From Erpobdella octoculata (Eukaryota > Annelida > Clitellata > Hirudinida > Erpobdellidae), in assembly GCA_963978895.1 (NCBI GenBank), contig OZ022238.1, forward strand, positions 16,485,892-16,549,891: 64,000 nucleotides of DNA, in the 5' to 3' direction. The notes under the pieces are model-generated. The model was given only the letters and a program-made list of their open reading frames with translations. It did not search any database and had not been told where the DNA came from. Shown here in pieces: positions 42,950 through 55,600 of the stretch; positions within the stretch are counted from its first letter, which is position 1; each line of letters opens with the position of its first letter. The translations under genes and the position numbers were made by a program.

Positions 42950-43370
42950 TGCTTAGTTTCTCGCACTTTTTACTTTTCTCGTATATCTCTCCATATCTTG
43001 TTCTTCTTTACTGGCTTCCTCTTAAATATAGGGTGATTTTTAAAATTTGCTTATTAATGTTTAAAATTAAAAATTGCTCTTCTCCACTCTAACTAACTTA
43101 ATAAAAAGTCCTCTTAAGTCTGGTTTTCGATATTCCTCTCTTGGCCACTTTCGTATTTTTTTTGTTAAGCATTATTTTGCTAAACGCTCTTTTTCCTACT
43201 TTGGTCCTTTTCTCTGGAACTCTCTTCCTACTTCTCTTATTAAATCTACTTCACTCACTGTTTTCCGTCGGTGGTTTAAAACTTATCTGTTTAATAAGTT
43301 TGTGTCCGAGCGCTATTGAACGCCAAGGAAATAGCGCTATAGAAATTTAATGAATTGATTGATAGCTTGC
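42950..43370 (+). pseudogene. CR1/L2-type LINE 3' end
   Basis: Readable C-terminal RT-associated motif with frameshifts: RVIFKICLLMFK, then FGPFLWNSLPTSL and FRRWFKTYLFNKF, the characteristic end of CR1/L2/Jockey-group ORF2. The 3' tail reads AATAGCGCTATAGAAATTTA and ends in ATTGATTG repeats. This tail resembles that of the SINE family at 5080, 31402 and 62107. Confidence 0.8.
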
Positions 43371-43889
43371 TTTCGGTCCTTCCGATCGAACTCGTATGAA
43401 ATTTAGGCTCGTGTATCTGTCCTAGCATGACGAACAATTAGCATATTCTTATCCTACCCAGTTGCTTGAGCTCTCAAACCAAGATTTTTACAATTCATTT
43501 AAAATTATTTTTATTAGCTCACACACGATTGAGTATTTAGATTAGTTGACGAAAGTAGTATTTATCATCCTTGTTGATTAATATCCATTTAGTCGATACC
43601 TTTTGTTACATTATTAATTTAAACGCTTTTTGTCTGCATTCAATATTAAATATAAAAAAATTTAAACTGTTTCTTTTTAACTAATATAATGATTTACATA
43701 AAAATACAACATACAAATGTATATTGGGATGGTCATTTTTGTTTGAAGATTCTTTGGGTTAAAGTTAAAAAATCTTTGCCCCCTCAACATTTTGCTGATT
43801 CCACGCCTCTGCTTATACTTGTAAGATGAAAATGGCTCATCTTACGTATATTTGTGTAAATAGCTTATTTTATTATCTCTTATTATGTT

Positions 43890-44119
43890 AATCTGTGTAT
43901 ATGTATATGTATATGTATATATATATACGTTTGCTTATATATATATGTATATATATATATCATATATCTGTGTTTTGTATATATCTGTATATATATATTT
44001 GTATATATACATATATATCTGTTGTTTATATATATGTATATATATATATATATATTACATTTTTAGTTATTGAGTTTTCAACAAATAATTCTTTTCTCCA
44101 CTTTGCATTTGTAGTCCTA

Positions 44120-44200
<81 letters not shown>

Positions 44201-44294
44201 TATATATATATATATATATGTATGTATATGTATATATATATATGTATGTATATATATGTATATATATATGTGTATATATACATATATATATACA

Positions 44295-44380
<86 letters not shown>
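43890..44380. repeat. (TA)n / (TATG)n microsatellite block
   Basis: Almost 500 bases of TA with TATG and TATC interruptions, and one unique island near 44055-44120. It ends about 100 bases before the SGT1 frame. Frames here are artefacts. Confidence 0.95.
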
Positions 44381-44381
<1 letters not shown>

Positions 44382-44483
44382 TTTTCCTGTTAGGGAAGAT
44401 CACGAGGTCGATTCATGTTTTAAAACAAATTACTACATTTTTCAACAATTTAAGAATTGCAGCAAAACATTTTGTGAGATAAA

Positions 44484-45071
44484 ATGAAATACGATTGGTA
44501 TCAAACTGAAACTCATGTTGTTCTTACAGTTTTTGTAAAAAATGCAAAACAAGAACAACTGAAATGTGACATCAAAGAAAGACATCTAAATTTGCATGTT
44601 GATCTTCCTTCAGTGGAAGATTGTAATCTGCATTTGCACTTGGCACATGAGGTCTTGCCATCACAATGCCAAGTTAAAGTCATGTCGACAAAGATTGAAA
44701 TGAAGTTGAAGAAAGTTGAAGGAATAAAATGGAGCAAGCTGGAATATGAGTGTGGAAGTTTGCAGTTAAAACAAATAAACCTGGATGTTAGTACTGGAAA
44801 AGAAGTTTCCGTTCACAAATATCCAACATCTAGTCATTACACCAGGGACTGGGATAAACTGGAGAAACAGGCAATACTGGACGAAAAACACGAAAAACAT
44901 CCTATAGAAAATATTTTTAGAGAGGGATGTGATGATTCCAGAAGAGCCATGGAAAAATCTTTCTATGAATCAGGTGGAACAGTTCTTAGTAACAATTGGA
45001 ACAGAATGAGAAATGAAAAACTCGAAGTGAAAGCTCCTGATGGCTTGGAATATAGGAAGTGGCAATATTAA
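44484..45071 (+). CDS. SUGT1: SGT1 (SUGT1) co-chaperone, CS + SGS domains only
   Basis: 195 codons. SGT1 is a HSP90 co-chaperone with TPR, CS and SGS domains, acting in kinetochore assembly and innate-immunity receptor maturation. Residues 1-85 are the CS domain ([32 protein letters not shown]). Residues about 112-195 are the SGS domain ([31 protein letters not shown]). The TPR half is absent. The frame is closed by TGA at 44475-44477; an AG at 44477-44478 could be a splice acceptor giving one more Lys before the ATG. The whole CS+SGS part is one uninterrupted exon, although this region is usually split by introns in animals, which favours a 5'-truncated retrocopy. A few residues are missing at the start of SGS compared with vertebrate forms. 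AATAAA at 45141. No upstream TPR exon was found in the window. Confidence 0.75.
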   Translation: MKYDWYQTETHVVLTVFVKNAKQEQLKCDIKERHLNLHVDLPSVEDCNLHLHLAHEVLPSQCQVKVMSTKIEMKLKKVEGIKWSKLEYECGSLQLKQINLDVSTGKEVSVHKYPTSSHYTRDWDKLEKQAILDEKHEKHPIENIFREGCDDSRRAMEKSFYESGGTVLSNNWNRMRNEKLEVKAPDGLEYRKWQY

Positions 45072-46692
45072 AAAAAAATTAATTTTTGTTCTTTTTTATA
45101 GATTTTTTATAGCGAAATTTTTTTATAAATTATAATTTTTAATAAAAAAAGTAAATCAATGACAACCGAAGCTGTTTTGTATTTTTCTTCTTATTTCACT
45201 TTCTGCATCTTTCTTTATTTTTACAAACTTTTATTTAGGTTACAATCTCTGTTTGTGTGTGTGTTTGTGTATGTATGTGTGTGTGTCTTTCTCTGTACGC
45301 AAATCTTGGAAGTAAAATAATAGCTGTGATGGATGGATGGATGTAGATATGAAGGTAATCATTTACATTGACGAGTTTGGCCTACAGTAGTCACGTTTAT
45401 GAACCTTTCCCTAAACTCCCTCAACGCGTTAAGGTAAATGATTGCCGACATGAATGCCTTGTTATTCACTGAACAAGGTGAAAACTTAGAATACATTTAC
45501 GCCATAATTCAAAATTTTTCAGAAGTCTTCTAAATCAGGTAATTTAAGAAACTCCTGTAGAGGAAATGAAAAAAAATACCACAACCGCAATGTTGTGACC
45601 CTTTTAAGATTTGGTGGTGCTCTCTCTAATTTCTCAGCGTTTGACTAACGAAATTTAAATACAACTTTTAAATCGTGCAAAACGAAATCATAATATTTCA
45701 TCTCATGAGAAAGGCACATCTGCAGGCAATCGATGTTGTGTCAGTTTAAACATTTTACAATTTACGAACCACAACCTCACGCGATCAATAAATTTTTTCT
45801 GAGCTAAAAACTTTTCAAAGCAAAAATACAGGTGATAGCGCAAAATACTAAGATTTAAGTCTTTCCTATTTAAACAAATGAAAGAGAATGCAAAATACTA
45901 CCATCGTTTAACTGAAACTACTCAATTTTGTTACCTGTGCGCAGCGTGTGCAGCTTTTTCAGCTGCATATACACCAGCTAGCGTACAAGCGGAACACGTA
46001 CTCGAGAGGATGAACGAGGCTCGGGGCAACTAGAACCCTATAGCTATTTATAATATTAGCAAATCAGAAGTGAAATTTAAAAACCACACCGTTCCTGTTT
46101 TAAGGTATGTTATAAATTAAAGGTAATAGCTGGGAGCGTTTTTCCCACCTGTGGTGGACTCTCAGACCAGCATGAGGCCCTGGGCAAAAGCCCCGCAGAC
46201 CCCTTCTGGACGGGCCTGTCCACGCCAGAATAACTCACTATACTGCAATCCCATCGATTCAACAAGTTTAATTGTTTTTCTGGTGTTATGTATAAAACAC
46301 TTTAAGAGTTTTGAGAATTTTATGACAAAAGTAGTGAAAAGTTACACGTCGCAAAAACAAAACTGTTTCCATCATTGGTTTCCACGACCAATGTTACCAG
46401 TCAAGTACGCGCGCACATTCTGATTGATATCTTAGAGCAGCAGGTAAACGTATTCTGCAAACGGAGATAATTATTTTGATTTCTCGTTAACACAACTTTG
46501 ACACAATTAATCATTAATTTGTTCGTTGTTCAAAATGTAGAGGGGTTATGATTTTTTGTGACAATTGAGATGTGGAAGCCAAGAGGTACCAATTGAGAAA
46601 AAGCTCCTATCTATCTGCAACCGAAAGAGAAGAAAAACAATTTGAAGTAAAAATTTTAATAACTCAAAATAGGTGCCACATCATCATGAACA
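45072..46692. other. Intergenic, short inverted repeat, no gene
   Basis: GGTAATCATTTAC (about 45354) and GTAAATGATTGCC (about 45434) form a 13-base imperfect inverted pair. 45660-45850 shares words with 16980-17160. No coding region was recognised before the PNKP stop codon. Confidence 0.45.
46655..46660 (-). terminator. Candidate PNKP polyadenylation signal
   Basis: On the minus strand ATTAAA lies about 33 bases after the PNKP stop codon (46693). It is a common AATAAA variant; the implied 3' UTR would be short. Weak in AT-rich sequence. Confidence 0.35.
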
Positions 46693-49600
46693 TCACTTCT
46701 CAAGTAGGAACTGTTTATACAACTTTTCATCAGCATCACTACTGAACTGAGGAACGAAGTTAACACTGACAACCTCATCAAACCCTTCTGCAGTGTTTGG
46801 CTCTTCAAATTTTGATCTAAAAATTAAATAAAAATAACTTTACGACATAATTTCTTAAACTTCAATTTCAACAAAAATATGAATCATAACAGCTTTAAAA
46901 CACACATGCTGCTGAGAGTGAGTTGAAAAAACAAGGAGGAAGAATATTTTAACATTTAAATAGAGTCAACAATTTTATAGTGGTAATAAATTACTTTCAA
47001 AGAAAAATATAAACTTATAACATCAGAAATAATTTTATAAGAGAGAAGGAAAAACATCCAGTTTTCAAATATCCATAAAAAAATTCAAAAATAAAAATAT
47101 CTACAAAATAAAAACACGAATGCCAAGAAAAAATACGATTTTAATTTAAAAAATAATTTATAAAATATAATACAATAATAAATTAATTAATAATTTAATA
47201 ACCTGTACGTGTTGAAGATTATTTCGCTAACATTCTGATGTTGTTTGTCAGTCATTTCACGAAACTTTAACATATAAATTAATTTATTTAAAGTTGCTTT
47301 GATATCTAAATCTTCAAAAGTGAAACACTCAACTCTACAGTCTACAATTTGAGAAACAAAAAATCAACAAAGGTTGCTGAGCTATCTCATGCCTGGATGA
47401 TATGTATCACTACCAAAGCGACAAATCATGAAACTTTCAAAATCAGTTCAACATCATCACCCTCATTCAATCTCCCCCCCCCCACTCTGTTGTCTTTGAC
47501 ATACAAAAAATTTTAACACAGGTGACAAATTATTTTGTAAATCCCAATGTCACAGCTGCAACCAATCAAAATACAAGGGCCACTGGGACATCAACTAGAA
47601 AAAACAATAACAACAACAAAGACAGCACAAACCCTCTCATTGTGCAACGAGTGTTGATGAGTTGTTGCCATGACGAAACATCTGCATCCAACTTTCATCG
47701 CCTTTGCCACTGAAACGAATCTGAAAATGAAATTTTAAAATAAGACCTTTAAATTTTAGTAAAAACTGAAGACAGACAACCATGATTACAAAATTGAACA
47801 TTTGCAACGTGCATGTTAGATATATCTTGGTATCATTGATAGCAACCAGTCAAAACATTTCTCATTGGTCAGTCAAACCTTTACAAGCTGGGCTAGCAGG
47901 AAACAATTTCCATTTAAGACTACTTTTTTTGTCATCACTGTTTATAAATAATTTAATATAATTCATACTACTCTGTGTTTATCAATCATTCAATAACATT
48001 CATCTCCAAACAAGTCAAGATTAAATTCCAAATTTTTTATAACCTCTCACCTTGCTCTAGATTCTTTATCAGGATTGGTGTTGTCAATGGCGACACTCTT
48101 GCCTACTTTCAGTGCTTCTTCGGTTTTTTTTATGCACTTTTGCCACGAGCCCAGTGTGTCCTGAATGTGGCATTGTAATATCGATATACATTCATCATTA
48201 ACACTTACTATACATCAATTTGATTAATTTTCCTTAATTTACAACTGCCAGTCATAGAAAGCAAGCGCAACCAAATCTCGCTGCTTTCTGAACTTTCTTA
48301 CAGGATGGCAAAATTTTTTTATCTTTTCAAACCTACAGATGCAGGAATTGTGGATCATAACCTCCTCACCAAAGGAAACATACAAACATTCCAATAATAA
48401 AGTATTGAAAGAGTAAATAAACTTGAGCAAGATACTCCTCCCAAATCATCCATCAACCAACCCTGTTAACATGAACGTAACCATTCGATTCCAGATGCTT
48501 TGTGACAAAATGACTTTTACCAGCTGAAATAATAAGTAGACATATTTATTTGTATTATATAACTAGTTAACAAATTTTATTAGTTAATCAAATTCATCAA
48601 GAATTAATATAAATATATAACGTGAAATATAAATTATTAAAAAAATACTGAAAATAAAGATTTTGACTTCACTCACATGCTGGATATCCAACAAAAATAA
48701 TCAGCTGTTCAAAAGTGAAAATGAAATTATTAATATAGTTAAAAATTTTAAATACAAATATAACATAACACACTTTTTATATAAATAAGTTTATATATTA
48801 TGAGTATTATCAGTCCAATTTGTTCTTAAGAAAAATCTATCTCCGGTTCAATAAAGCTTTACATAAGGTTAACTGATCAAACAAACATCATACTTAATAT
48901 AAAGTAACCAGAGATATCCCGTAACAATTGACGGATTTTTTTAAATTTCATTATTTATTATTTTACGATTGCAGCGCCACCTTTTTTATCTTTAAGGCTG
49001 ACAGTGTACAATTGCGAAATAACTTTTAATATTAAATTAATTATTATTAAAAAATATTTACCTTACTTAAATTATATAAAAAAAATTATTTATATAATTA
49101 TTTATTAATTTTTTAAATTTCATTATTTATTATTTTACGATTGCAGCGCCACCTTTTTTATCTTTAAGGCTGACAGTGTACGATTGCGAAATAACTTTTA
49201 ATATTAAATAAATTATTATTAAAAAATATTTACCTTACTTAAATTATATAAAAAAATTTATTTATATAATTATTTATTAATGTTATATATAAATTAATTT
49301 ACCACAGATAGCAGATCGTCACACAGAAACGTCTTACACAGACATGGGCTGTTATATATATTAATAATTTTCATTCAATCAAAAAGTTTCCCAAAAAAAG
49401 AAATAACAAGTAAGCCGTAAAAACGAGATGTTTTCAAAAATTCCTTATATTTCAAGATTTTCTAGTTTTTCATTTATTGCAAAAACCTTTCTTTTAAAAC
49501 GACATTTTTTGAATTTATATATGCAAACATTTATTTAAATCTATTGGATTTGTTTTCGTTTTAAGGCATAGATAATTATTTAAAAGTACAAAAAAATGTT

Positions 49601-52600
49601 CAAAACTCTTATTTCAAAATTTAACAGAATGTATTGTCATTAGAAGCGAGCCTATATTTCAAATTTCAGCTCGATTGAATTAATTTTCACTTTCAAGGTT
49701 TGCAAACAAGCAAGACCAGAGGTGAAGTTAATATAAGGAATTTAAAAATGTGTAAAGAGCAAATTAGTAAGCTTCTGCGTCCCGTTATTTTTTTTGGAAC
49801 GATACGATACGATACGATTTCTGAAATTTGCCCCGAATTAAACGATACGATACGAGACGCTTCGAACAATAACGATACGATATCGATACGATTTCGGGAT
49901 CTCGACTGAAGCGGAAATTTTGCCTAGAGATAACATAGAATGATGAACTATACGCGACAAACAATATTAATAACTACATTAAAGATATTCATTGAAAAAA
50001 AATATATAAATATTAAAAAATTTCAAAATTTATAAAAATTTACCAAATTTAATTTTTTTTTACAACTTGAAATAAGTTTCATTTGTTTAGTTTCGGTACA
50101 TCTATTTGTCTAAATTTAGACTCTAAATAAAACGCTACCGCCGATAGAAAGTATTTATTTACTTTATTTAGTGACGCGGCATGATAATGATGACAAACAC
50201 GAGAAAGTGCCTCTATGCAAGAATTAAAAAAGTGAAAAAACCCAGCGTGTTTATTTATAGGCGATGGCGAATGCGGTTAGCAATAGCAAGAAAGAAGCTG
50301 AGAAAGTTTCGAATTCCAGCTGCAGACGATACGGGCTACGGCACTGTCGTGCACACTACAGGTGGCACACACATACTCACATACAACCAAGAATATCATT
50401 GAGATTATAAAGATATATCTTAGATGAGCTACTATTACGGTCAATTACGGATATCGAAACACTAAAATAATCATTCCAATTCTATGTAACAAATTTGAAA
50501 AAATAGGTTTATCAAACAGACTAAACCAAAACATAAACATAGAATGATCATTACTATTACATAACTCATTATTCTCATTAATAATAATAGTCATCGATGT
50601 CAGCGAGTACGATTGCCTTGTAGGGCTTGTAGTATCAGTAGTATGCAGAGCTCGACTAGCAGCCTAAGAGGAGCGTGGCTTTTTTGCTGCCGGTTCCCAG
50701 ACTAAAAATAGTAAATAATGGGGCTACAGGCTGTCTGGAAAACCGAATTTAAAGTGGGGATGATAATAGTTGTTGAATCAATTGCAAATATTCACAGTTG
50801 TGACAATCGTTAATTAAATATGTATGACTTTCGTTATTTATTGGAAAATATTTGTTAAAAATCTCGATATTTTTCGAGATTTTAATCGGGAATGAAATTT
50901 TAAGTATCGCTAATTATATAGATACGAGATTTCTTCCGCAGGCTGTATTGGTTCAATGGCGATACGGGATCTCCCGTATCGTTTTGAAATCTCGATTGAA
51001 TTCGAGATAACGATATCGGGACGCAGATGCTTACAAATTAGTATTAAATTACGATCAATAATTATTTCCTACAGCCAACCTCTTGTTTATCCGACGTCAG
51101 CTTTGAGTTCGGATCTTTAAGAAGCTGTTCATTTAATATAAGCGATCTCTAAAAACATGAAAATAAAACAAGTTACAAATTTTAAAATTAAAAATAAATA
51201 AACAACAGTATTTCTATTTAGGCTTAAAACAATCATATAAAACAGAACCAGGAATCTTCTAATCTAATAATCCACCACCTCTGAAATGAACTAAGAACTT
51301 ACAGGGTCAAAATCAGGAAGATTGAACTTTCCTGGTTTGTGTCGCAAAAAAAACTCTTCAGGAGTTTCAAATGTCAGACCGATGTTGAGTGCAAACTGTA
51401 CAGAAAACATCCACATAATTTTTTCAGTACAAATCAAACTAGTAGAAAATTTCCATTTCATTGAAATTGGTTAGAAAAAACAATGTGCAGATATTTTATA
51501 GACAAATGTGTAATCATAAACACATGAATTTACTGATGAGAAATTTTAAATATCGATTAGTTGTGACCAAACAAAATTAATTTTTCAGCAGTAAATATAA
51601 TTAATACCCACAATTATTATAACTAAAAAATTAACTATGTGAACTTAACATAATTATTTTAAATATTCAATCAACAGTTGATAAGAGCTAGCTTATATCA
51701 GCAATGGTTTTAACCAAGCGTGGGAAAATATTGAAAGCAATAATTTAACACATGTGCAATACACCCACACAAGCATAAACAAGATATACCCAAACAATTG
51801 TACAACAAGACACGTCCACAAAAACATACAACCACAACTACTCACAAATACAACAAAACATACTTGCACATCAACAAGAACCACTGAATAATTAAAATAA
51901 TTTTTCTTCTGCATTACATACAAGCTTAATTATAATAAAAAGAAACCCAAAATGTCTTTATACCATAGACTTATAATATAATATCTAGACACGCAGCCTA
52001 GCAATTTAGCGAGTGCAATTGAAAGGCTCTGGACTACTGTCAAATAGCCGCATGGTCTTTTTGTAGAAATAAAAAAAATCAATTGATTAATCTATTCATT
52101 AAAAATAAAACTTAAATTAAAAACATAAATTTGTAATTTTAAAAAATAAAACATTTCGCCGCAGTTAGCTTCAATTTCCTATATGAAAGACTTCATTAGA
52201 TAGCCTAATATTATAAAAATAAAACTTAAATTTAAAAATTTACCTTTGTAATTTTAATATTATAAAAATAAAACTTAAATTTAAAAATTTACCTTTGTAA
52301 TTTTTGAAAAATTAAAAATCAAACTTTTTAGCTTAAAGCTTGTCTTAATGAATATTAATTAGGTCCGTGCTGGTAGCTCATTGGCTAAAATTTGTTGTAT
52401 CGGCCGTATCGGCATCGGCAACCTGCTTAAAAGTGAGTTTTGTTGTTTACAAGCACTGATCGTTGGAGTGCAAAAGAAATCCCCCAATAAATTTATTTTG
52501 TACTTTTGAGAGTATTTTATAACAGAGTATTATTTATTTTCTACTTTTTAGTTTTGGTCCATTACAAATCTGTAATTAAATTTTCGCTTTTTAAATCCTT

Positions 52601-55600
52601 TTTATTAACTTGGTTTGAGCCATACGTTGGGACCCTGACACTTAAAATAACCAAATTCCTGTTATCCAATCAAGCTGAAACTTGGTGGGTTTATTTGTCA
52701 TCGCAGACTTTAACATTCTATTAAACTTTCAAATCAATTGGACAAAATTTGAATGAATTATAGAATAAAATCAATTGAAACTTTAAAAAATATTTAAAAC
52801 TTAAAAATTTCCTGTAGAGAAATGAACCGTCAGTTTTTTGTTTAAAGAAAATAATAATTAATTTTTTAATTTAAAATTTTTTAATAAAAAATTTGTTTTT
52901 TTCCATATTGAATGGAAATTTTCTTATATTTTCAATCCTCACATACTTCTTATATTAAGTATTTAGAAGACTGTGGTCGATGTTTTTCTATTTTATAGAC
53001 TTATTATAATCAAAAATATAAAGGATTTTAAAAAAACAAAGTTTTTTACTGTTCACTTGTTTAATTTTTAAATTTGAGCTTTTCAAAGATTAATAATGTT
53101 TTATTATCCATAACACACCTATGTAAAGCTAAAGAAAGAAATATATCTATATTATAGTAGCCCACGTCACTCACTCACTCACTGATTCTGTCACGTTTAC
53201 GTAATTAGTTGTATAGACGATATCGATGTGCACGTAAGAATATATTGCGCGCAGGCGTGTAATAAAAGTTATTATGGAATTGTACCCATATACACTCTCA
53301 GTCCCAGAGATCAAAAGAAATGGCACTGCAATCAAAAAATATTATATAATGAGACTTAAAAAAATCTCAGAAGCAAGGACCAATTTTCAACGATGGCCGT
53401 CAATTCACAAGAAATGTCGTGTATACTGAAATTCTTTAAAAACTAATTTTTGCACTCTTTAATTTTCAAATCTTTTGAATTTATATGAAATACTTTAGTA
53501 AATTGAAAATTTAAACACAATAAAAAATTTTATTAAACTTGCTTATATAGACAAAAAATGTTTATGGTTATCAAATGTCCTATTGGTTTTGTTGACAATT
53601 TTTTATAAAATGTATCCAAAGTACATCGTAATTTTAAAACATGCGTCATTGGGGCGCAATCTAAAAATAATGTAAAATGAGATTTTTTAAACTCCATCAT
53701 TTTTGACGGGCTATCTCTAGTATATATATATATATTGAATATTTATTTTGTGTAATAATAATTTTGTATATTGAATCCTGGATTAGCAACATTAACTTTT
53801 TAATTTTTTGAATGAACTTAAAACTGATGGTTTTATTTCTCTGAAAAGCAAATAATAATCTTTAAAATTTCAATCAAATATATTTTGATATTTTATTTGA
53901 ATTTTGTCAAATCAAGGATTTAAAAATAATGCCAAGAACAACATTGACAATCGCAACAGAACTTCAACATTTACAGCAACAAAACAATCCACTACCACAA
54001 CAATTTCAATTTCCACAACAAGAACAAAACATCACCAATCGATCTCCACACGAGAAATCTTTCTTCTTTCCGGGCAGCCAATCTTTCGGCCTTCCAGCCG
54101 CATCTGCGTGGAAGAGAACAAATTGTACCGATATATATATGAATGCATGTATGCATATCAAATATACTTATTCATTTTTTTCTGACAGGGTATAAATCAG
54201 TGACCTTTTCTCTAACAGGGGCAAAGGGGCATGGCTCACCATCGGGACAAGCCTCCAACAACAACAAATTACAAACCTCCAACAAAAATTACAAACCTCA
54301 CACAACAAAAATTACAAACCTCACACAACAAAATTACAAACCTCCAACAAAAATTACAAACCTCACACAACAAAATTACAAACCTCACACAACAAAAATT
54401 ACAAACCTATACAAACCTCTAACATCAACAAAATTACAAACCTCCAACAAAAAAGCTTCTCTTCATGTCAATTTCAATGCCATCATTCTCCTGAAACAGC
54501 AACATCACAATAGTTATTCAGTCAGCATAATGCAAGAAGTTACAACATTAATTAGTTCAACAAATAAATTTAAAATAAAACTTTTAATTCAAATTCAAAA
54601 TATATACAATATACATCAACCATCTAACTAACCACACTCATTCAAGGTCATTCAAAAAACTTAACCAGCTTAAAACCCACTCAAACACATTGACATTAAT
54701 TCTTCAGTCAAACTAAATTAATAGTCGGAATGAAATAAGGCCATTTCTATAAATTATTTCTATTTTTCTCACTTGATCTTTGAGTCTTTCCCACATTCCA
54801 CGACATGGTTTCCTGAACAATCCAGGTCCACTGGCGATGAAGAACTGAAATTGTACATTAAAACTAATCTTCATACAAGAAAAAAATATTCTATAATATA
54901 ACTTACACGATAGAACATTAAACTCGTTTGAATCGAAACATTTGAAATTTTCACTTTTAAAATTTTCCGTAACTTAAAAACTGTCGAACGTTTTTTTCAA
55001 TGAAATAATTATTTCATTACCTCAACGATAGACAGATCTATCATATATGATAAAATTATGGTTTGAAGAACATTCAATAAAGGTATTTTGGGAATCCGAG
55101 ATATTTTGTTCGGAAATTCACAAAAATGATATCTGATGAGAAGTAGAAAAATTTCAATTAAAAAAGTTTTGAAAGCAAAACTTTAAATTAATTATAATTT
55201 ATTTTCACTCAAACGTTTAATTATTATTCACGGGCAGAACAATACATTCAGAAAACTGTTAATCATTTGTCTCTTTCTTACAGTTTTAAAAAAGTTCTAT
55301 TTTCTCGTTATATAATTACCTTGGGCCATTATAAAGTGTAAAAAGTATTAGAAATATGTTTTTGATTTCTGTTTATGTCAGTACTATAACTTTCGACACT
55401 CACAGAGACTCATGCCAAATATTCTATAAAATAACTCGATTACAAATATAATCATCATCATCATCATTTATTTTTGAAACGTCCCTATTCCACGCTATGC
55501 TAGGGTTGGACGTTTTTTCCATATCAGGCCCCTCCACAAGTCACGATCCAGGGCAGACTGTCGCTTCAGGCCGAGCTCATAAATTCTTCTTCAAGACGTT

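Noticed and set aside
43885..44487. Tyr-Ile repeat frames
   Set aside because: TA/TATG microsatellite translation on both strands; same for 128-327, 8106-8378 and 18801-19177.
47522..47713. Plus-strand 63-codon frame
   Set aside because: Shadow of PNKP exon 14 on the opposite strand.
53904..54631. Plus-strand frames rich in Thr, Gln and Asn
   Set aside because: They lie opposite PNKP exons 7-8 and an intronic minisatellite; the minus strand gives conserved PNKP sequence with correct splice sites.
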